DNA from: Actinomycetota bacterium
GTDB lineage: Bacteria; Actinomycetota; Acidimicrobiia; IMCC26256; PALSA-610
DNA: 6,062 nt
Assembly: GCA_030839105.1 (NCBI GenBank)
Contig: JAUZEI010000402.1
Location: forward strand, 1-6,062
Direction: 5' to 3'
Part shown: piece after piece, positions 4,118 to 6,062 of the stretch
How positions within the stretch are numbered: the stretch's first letter is position 1
Layout: each line of letters begins with the position of its first letter
Position numbers and translations under genes: made by a program
Notes under the pieces: model-generated
The model's database searches: none
Told to the model about the DNA's origin: nothing
The model's input: only the letters and a program-made list of their open reading frames with translations

Positions 4118-5320
4118 ATGCCTCGGGTCGTCCTCGGAGTCTGCGGTGGGATCGCCGCGTACAAGGCGGTCGAGGTCTGCCGCCGGCTCGTCGACGCCGG
4201 CATCCACGTCGCCCCGGTCCTGACCGACGGCGCCCAGGAGTTTGTCGGCGCTCTCACCTTCTCCGCGCTCGCATCCGAACCTGCCCGTACGTCGCTGTTC
4301 GGCGGACCCGAGCCGATCCCCCACACGTACCTTGGCCAGACCGCCGACCTGATCGTCGTCGCGCCCGCCACCGCGAAGCTGCTCGGGAAGTACGCGGCCG
4401 GCATCTCCGACGATCTCCTGACTGCCACGCTCCTCGCCACTCGGGCCCCGGTCCTGGTGTGCCCGGCGATGCACACCGAGATGTGGGAGCACCCGGCGGT
4501 CCAGGAGAACCTCAGCACCTTGCGCCGGCGCGGGGTACACGTGCTCGATCCGGAGGAAGGTCGCCTCGCGGGCGGCGACGTCGGCGCCGGTCGTCTCGCC
4601 GACCCCGCCCGCATCGCCGACGAGGTCCTCAGGCTCCTCGCGGGCGTACATCCCCTCACCGGCCGCACCATCGTCGTGACCGCCGGCGGCACGCGCGAAG
4701 CCGTCGACCCGGTCCGCTACGTCGGCAACCGGTCGTCGGGGAAGATGGGCCACGCGCTCGCCAACGTCGCGCTCCGTCTCGGGGCCCGGGTCGTGCTGAT
4801 CACGACCGCGAACCAACCGGTCGCGGCCGGAGTCGAGGTCGTGGCGGTCGAGAGCGCGCAGGAGATGCACGACGCGGTCATGGCCCGGTCCGCGTCGGCC
4901 GACGCCGTGATCATGGCCGCCGCGGTCGCCGACTTCCGGCCCAAGGCGCCTTCGGATCACAAGATCAAGAAGGCCGACGGTGTCCCCGAGATCGTGCTCG
5001 AGCCCACGACCGACATCCTGGCCGCTCTCGGGCGCGCGAAGCGGCCCGGACAGATGGTGGTCGGCTTCGCGGCCGAGACCGAGCGGCTCCGCGAACACGC
5101 GGCCGCCAAGCTCGCGGCCAAACGCGTCGACCTGATGGTCGCCAACGACGTGAGCGCCGCCGATGCCGGCTTCGAGGTCGACACCAATCGGGCCGTGTTG
5201 CTCGCGGCGGACGGCAGCTCGGCCGAGACGCAGCTCCTGACCAAGGAAGAACTGGCCGCGGTCGTGCTGGCCCACGTCGTGACGTACCTGGGTGGGCCCC
5301 TGGGTGGCCCGTCCACCTAA
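4118..5320 (+). CDS. coaBC: Bifunctional phosphopantothenoylcysteine decarboxylase / phosphopantothenate-cysteine ligase
   Basis: CoaBC (Dfp) joins 4'-phosphopantothenate to cysteine using CTP, then decarboxylates the product to 4'-phosphopantetheine for coenzyme A. It has 400 residues, the normal length. The FMN-binding CoaC half (1-175) shows GVCGGIAAYKA (7-17), the active-site histidine in PEPIPHTYLGQ (His69), the APATAKLLGKYAAG motif (82-95) and PAMHTEMW (116-123). The substrate flap reads RLAGGDVGAGR (149-159), with Gly where E. coli has Cys158; PAMH replaces the E. coli PAMN. The CoaB half (181-400) shows VTAGGTRE, GNRSSGKMG (203-211), AAAVADFRP (267-275), KIKK (282-285), VGFAAET (315-321) and VANDV (341-345). 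ATG 4118 is chosen because an upstream GTG at 4010 would add Arg/Pro-rich residues that shadow rpoZ. No clear ribosome-binding site precedes it. The 49-base gap after rpoZ holds a small CGAA-GCC-TTCG hairpin (4080-4090) and otherwise nothing I can name. Confidence 0.96.
   Translation: MPRVVLGVCGGIAAYKAVEVCRRLVDAGIHVAPVLTDGAQEFVGALTFSALASEPARTSLFGGPEPIPHTYLGQTADLIVVAPATAKLLGKYAAGISDDLLTATLLATRAPVLVCPAMHTEMWEHPAVQENLSTLRRRGVHVLDPEEGRLAGGDVGAGRLADPARIADEVLRLLAGVHPLTGRTIVVTAGGTREAVDPVRYVGNRSSGKMGHALANVALRLGARVVLITTANQPVAAGVEVVAVESAQEMHDAVMARSASADAVIMAAAVADFRPKAPSDHKIKKADGVPEIVLEPTTDILAALGRAKRPGQMVVGFAAETERLREHAAAKLAAKRVDLMVANDVSAADAGFEVDTNRAVLLAADGSSAETQLLTKEELAAVVLAHVVTYLGGPLGGPST
5288..5311 (+). 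repeat. 12-bp tandem duplication at the C-terminus of coaBC
   Basis: CTGGGTGGGCCC (5288-5299) is followed by CTGGGTGGCCCG (5300-5311), encoding LGGP-LGGP just before the terminal Ser-Thr and stop. It lies beyond the conserved CoaB fold. It is short and imperfect (10 of 12 bases), so it may be chance in GC-rich DNA. Confidence 0.55.
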
Positions 5321-5344
5321 CATGCCACGCCATCTAGCATGGCG
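5321..5344 (+). promoter_or_regulatory. Overlapping inverted repeats between coaBC and metK
   Basis: Immediately after the coaBC stop, CGCCAT (5328-5333) pairs with ATGGCG (5339-5344) around a 5-base loop. An alternative pairing joins CATGC (5321-5325) with GCATG (5337-5341). The two pairings exclude each other. Only GTTTCG follows, so terminator activity would be weak. TAGCAT (5335-5340) also fits a TANNNT -10 box, but I see no convincing -35. The leader before metK is only 55 bases, too short for the known SAM-I or SAM-IV riboswitches. The role is unknown: partial terminator, leader structure or weak promoter. Confidence 0.3.
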
Positions 5345-5359
5345 GTTTCGAACAGTGGC

Positions 5360-5366
5360 GGAGGAG
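5360..5366 (+). promoter_or_regulatory. Ribosome-binding site fixing the GTG start of metK
   Basis: A strong GGAGGAG lies 9 bases before GTG 5376. An in-frame TAG at 5367-5369 rules out any earlier start, so the GTG is the only candidate upstream of the conserved FTSES motif. Confidence 0.85.
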
Positions 5367-5375
5367 TAGAAGTTC

Positions 5376-6062
5376 GTGAATAGGCACACGTTCACGTCCG
5401 AGTCGGTGACCGAAGGTCATCCCGACAAGATGTCGGACCAGATCAGCGACACCGTCCTCGACGCCGTCCTGACCGAAGACCCCTACGGGCGCGTTGCCTG
5501 CGAGACGTTGGTGACCACCGGTCTGTGCGTGGTCGCGGGCGAGATCAGCACCAAGGCCCACATCGACTTCTCCCGCCTTGCGCGCGACACCATCTGCGAG
5601 ATCGGCTACACCGACGCCGCGTACGGCATCGACGGCAAGACGTGCGGCGTCATCGTCTCGATCGACGAGCAGTCGCCCGATATCGCAATGGGCGTCGACA
5701 AGGCCGTCGAGCAGCGCGCCGGTGGCAGCGACGTCTACGACGAGGTCGGCGCCGGTGACCAGGGAATGATGTTCGGCTACGCCTGCGACGACACCGACGA
5801 TCTGATGCCGATGCCGATCTGGCTCGCGCACAAGCTCGCCCGTCGCCTCACCCAGGTCCGCAAGGAACGGATCCTCGACTACCTGCGCCCCGACGGCAAG
5901 ACGCAGGTCTCGGTCGAGTACGACGACAACGGCTCGCCCGTCCGGCTCGAGACGGTGCTGATCTCCACCCAGCACGCGCCCAACGTTGCCATCGAGGGTC
6001 GGATGAAGCCCGATCTGATCGAGCACGTCATCCGCCCGTCGCTCCCCGCGCAGTTCGCGAAC
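5376..6062 (+). CDS. metK: S-adenosylmethionine synthetase, N-terminal part (3' truncated by window)
   Basis: Makes S-adenosylmethionine from methionine and ATP, the cell's main methyl donor; a cytosolic tetramer needing Mg2+ and K+. The frame runs without a stop from GTG 5376 to the window end, giving 229 residues of the usual 390-405. Landmarks are [20 protein letters not shown] (residues 6-25), with His15, Asp17 and Lys18 matching the ATP and Mg2+ site (E. coli His14, Asp16), and ACETLVTTG (41-49), which carries the glutamate of the cation and methionine site. Then come [11 protein letters not shown] (77-87), the signature [12 protein letters not shown] (125-136) over the active-site loop, and LRPDGKTQV (170-178) with the catalytic lysine. 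It lies 55 bases after coaBC with a strong GGAGGAG site. coaBC-metK adjacency is conserved in Actinomycetota, where priA often follows outside this window. Identification is secure. Confidence 0.97.
   Translation, partial: MNRHTFTSESVTEGHPDKMSDQISDTVLDAVLTEDPYGRVACETLVTTGLCVVAGEISTKAHIDFSRLARDTICEIGYTDAAYGIDGKTCGVIVSIDEQSPDIAMGVDKAVEQRAGGSDVYDEVGAGDQGMMFGYACDDTDDLMPMPIWLAHKLARRLTQVRKERILDYLRPDGKTQVSVEYDDNGSPVRLETVLISTQHAPNVAIEGRMKPDLIEHVIRPSLPAQFAN

Noticed and set aside
3217..4692. 491-codon open frame on the minus strand across gmk, rpoZ and coaBC
   Set aside because: It spans three clearly identified genes on the opposite strand, is Arg/Pro/Gly-rich with no recognisable domain, and is the usual antisense shadow of high-GC coding DNA.
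3968..5395. 475-codon open frame on the minus strand opposite coaBC
   Set aside because: It is an antisense shadow of coaBC with composition driven by the + strand codons and no family resemblance.
5334..6026. 230-codon open frame on the minus strand opposite metK
   Set aside because: The + strand frame here is unmistakably metK (GHPDK, GAGDQG). The minus frame merely mirrors it, although metK itself is easy to miss because it has no stop in the window.

Overview
The window is high-GC, densely packed bacterial DNA, and every gene lies on the + strand. The order is carB (3' part), pyrD, pyrF, mihF, gmk, rpoZ, coaBC and metK (5' part). An actinobacterial integration host factor next to gmk-rpoZ-coaBC-metK is a hallmark of Actinomycetota. 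The order matches, from memory, the Streptomyces locus and (apart from pyrD) the Mycobacterium locus. The PyrD is class 1B-like and the PyrF is type I, whereas classical Actinomycetia use class 2 PyrD and type 2 PyrF. This suggests a deep-branching actinobacterial lineage such as Acidimicrobiia, but that assignment is inference.

Region 1 (1-2614) is de novo pyrimidine synthesis. It holds the C-terminal quarter of the carbamoyl-phosphate synthase large chain, then dihydroorotate dehydrogenase, then OMP decarboxylase joined to pyrD by an ATGA overlap. Carbamoyl phosphate from CarB feeds the pathway, PyrD makes orotate and PyrF makes UMP. PyrD ends in a run of 15-bp tandem repeats that add a pentapeptide-repeat tail. 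No pyrK lies between carB and pyrD.

Region 2 (2615-2753) is the only sizeable gap (139 bp). It holds a hairpin just after pyrF, a plausible promoter with -35 and -10 boxes, and a strong ribosome-binding site for mihF. It probably divides the pyrimidine operon from the next one.

Region 3 (2754-6062) is a housekeeping operon. It encodes a nucleoid protein (mIHF), guanylate kinase (GMP to GDP), the RNA polymerase omega subunit, the bifunctional CoaBC of coenzyme A synthesis, and S-adenosylmethionine synthetase, which is cut by the window end. MetK has no stop codon in the window and starts at GTG 5376. Genes are overlapping or 9-55 bp apart.

I found no new biological system. The more notable points are short in-frame tandem repeats (12-15 bp) at four gene termini, the class 1B PyrD without an adjacent PyrK, biased alanine codon use in pyrD, an adenylate-kinase-like P-loop in Gmk, and a CoaBC flap without the E. 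coli catalytic cysteine.
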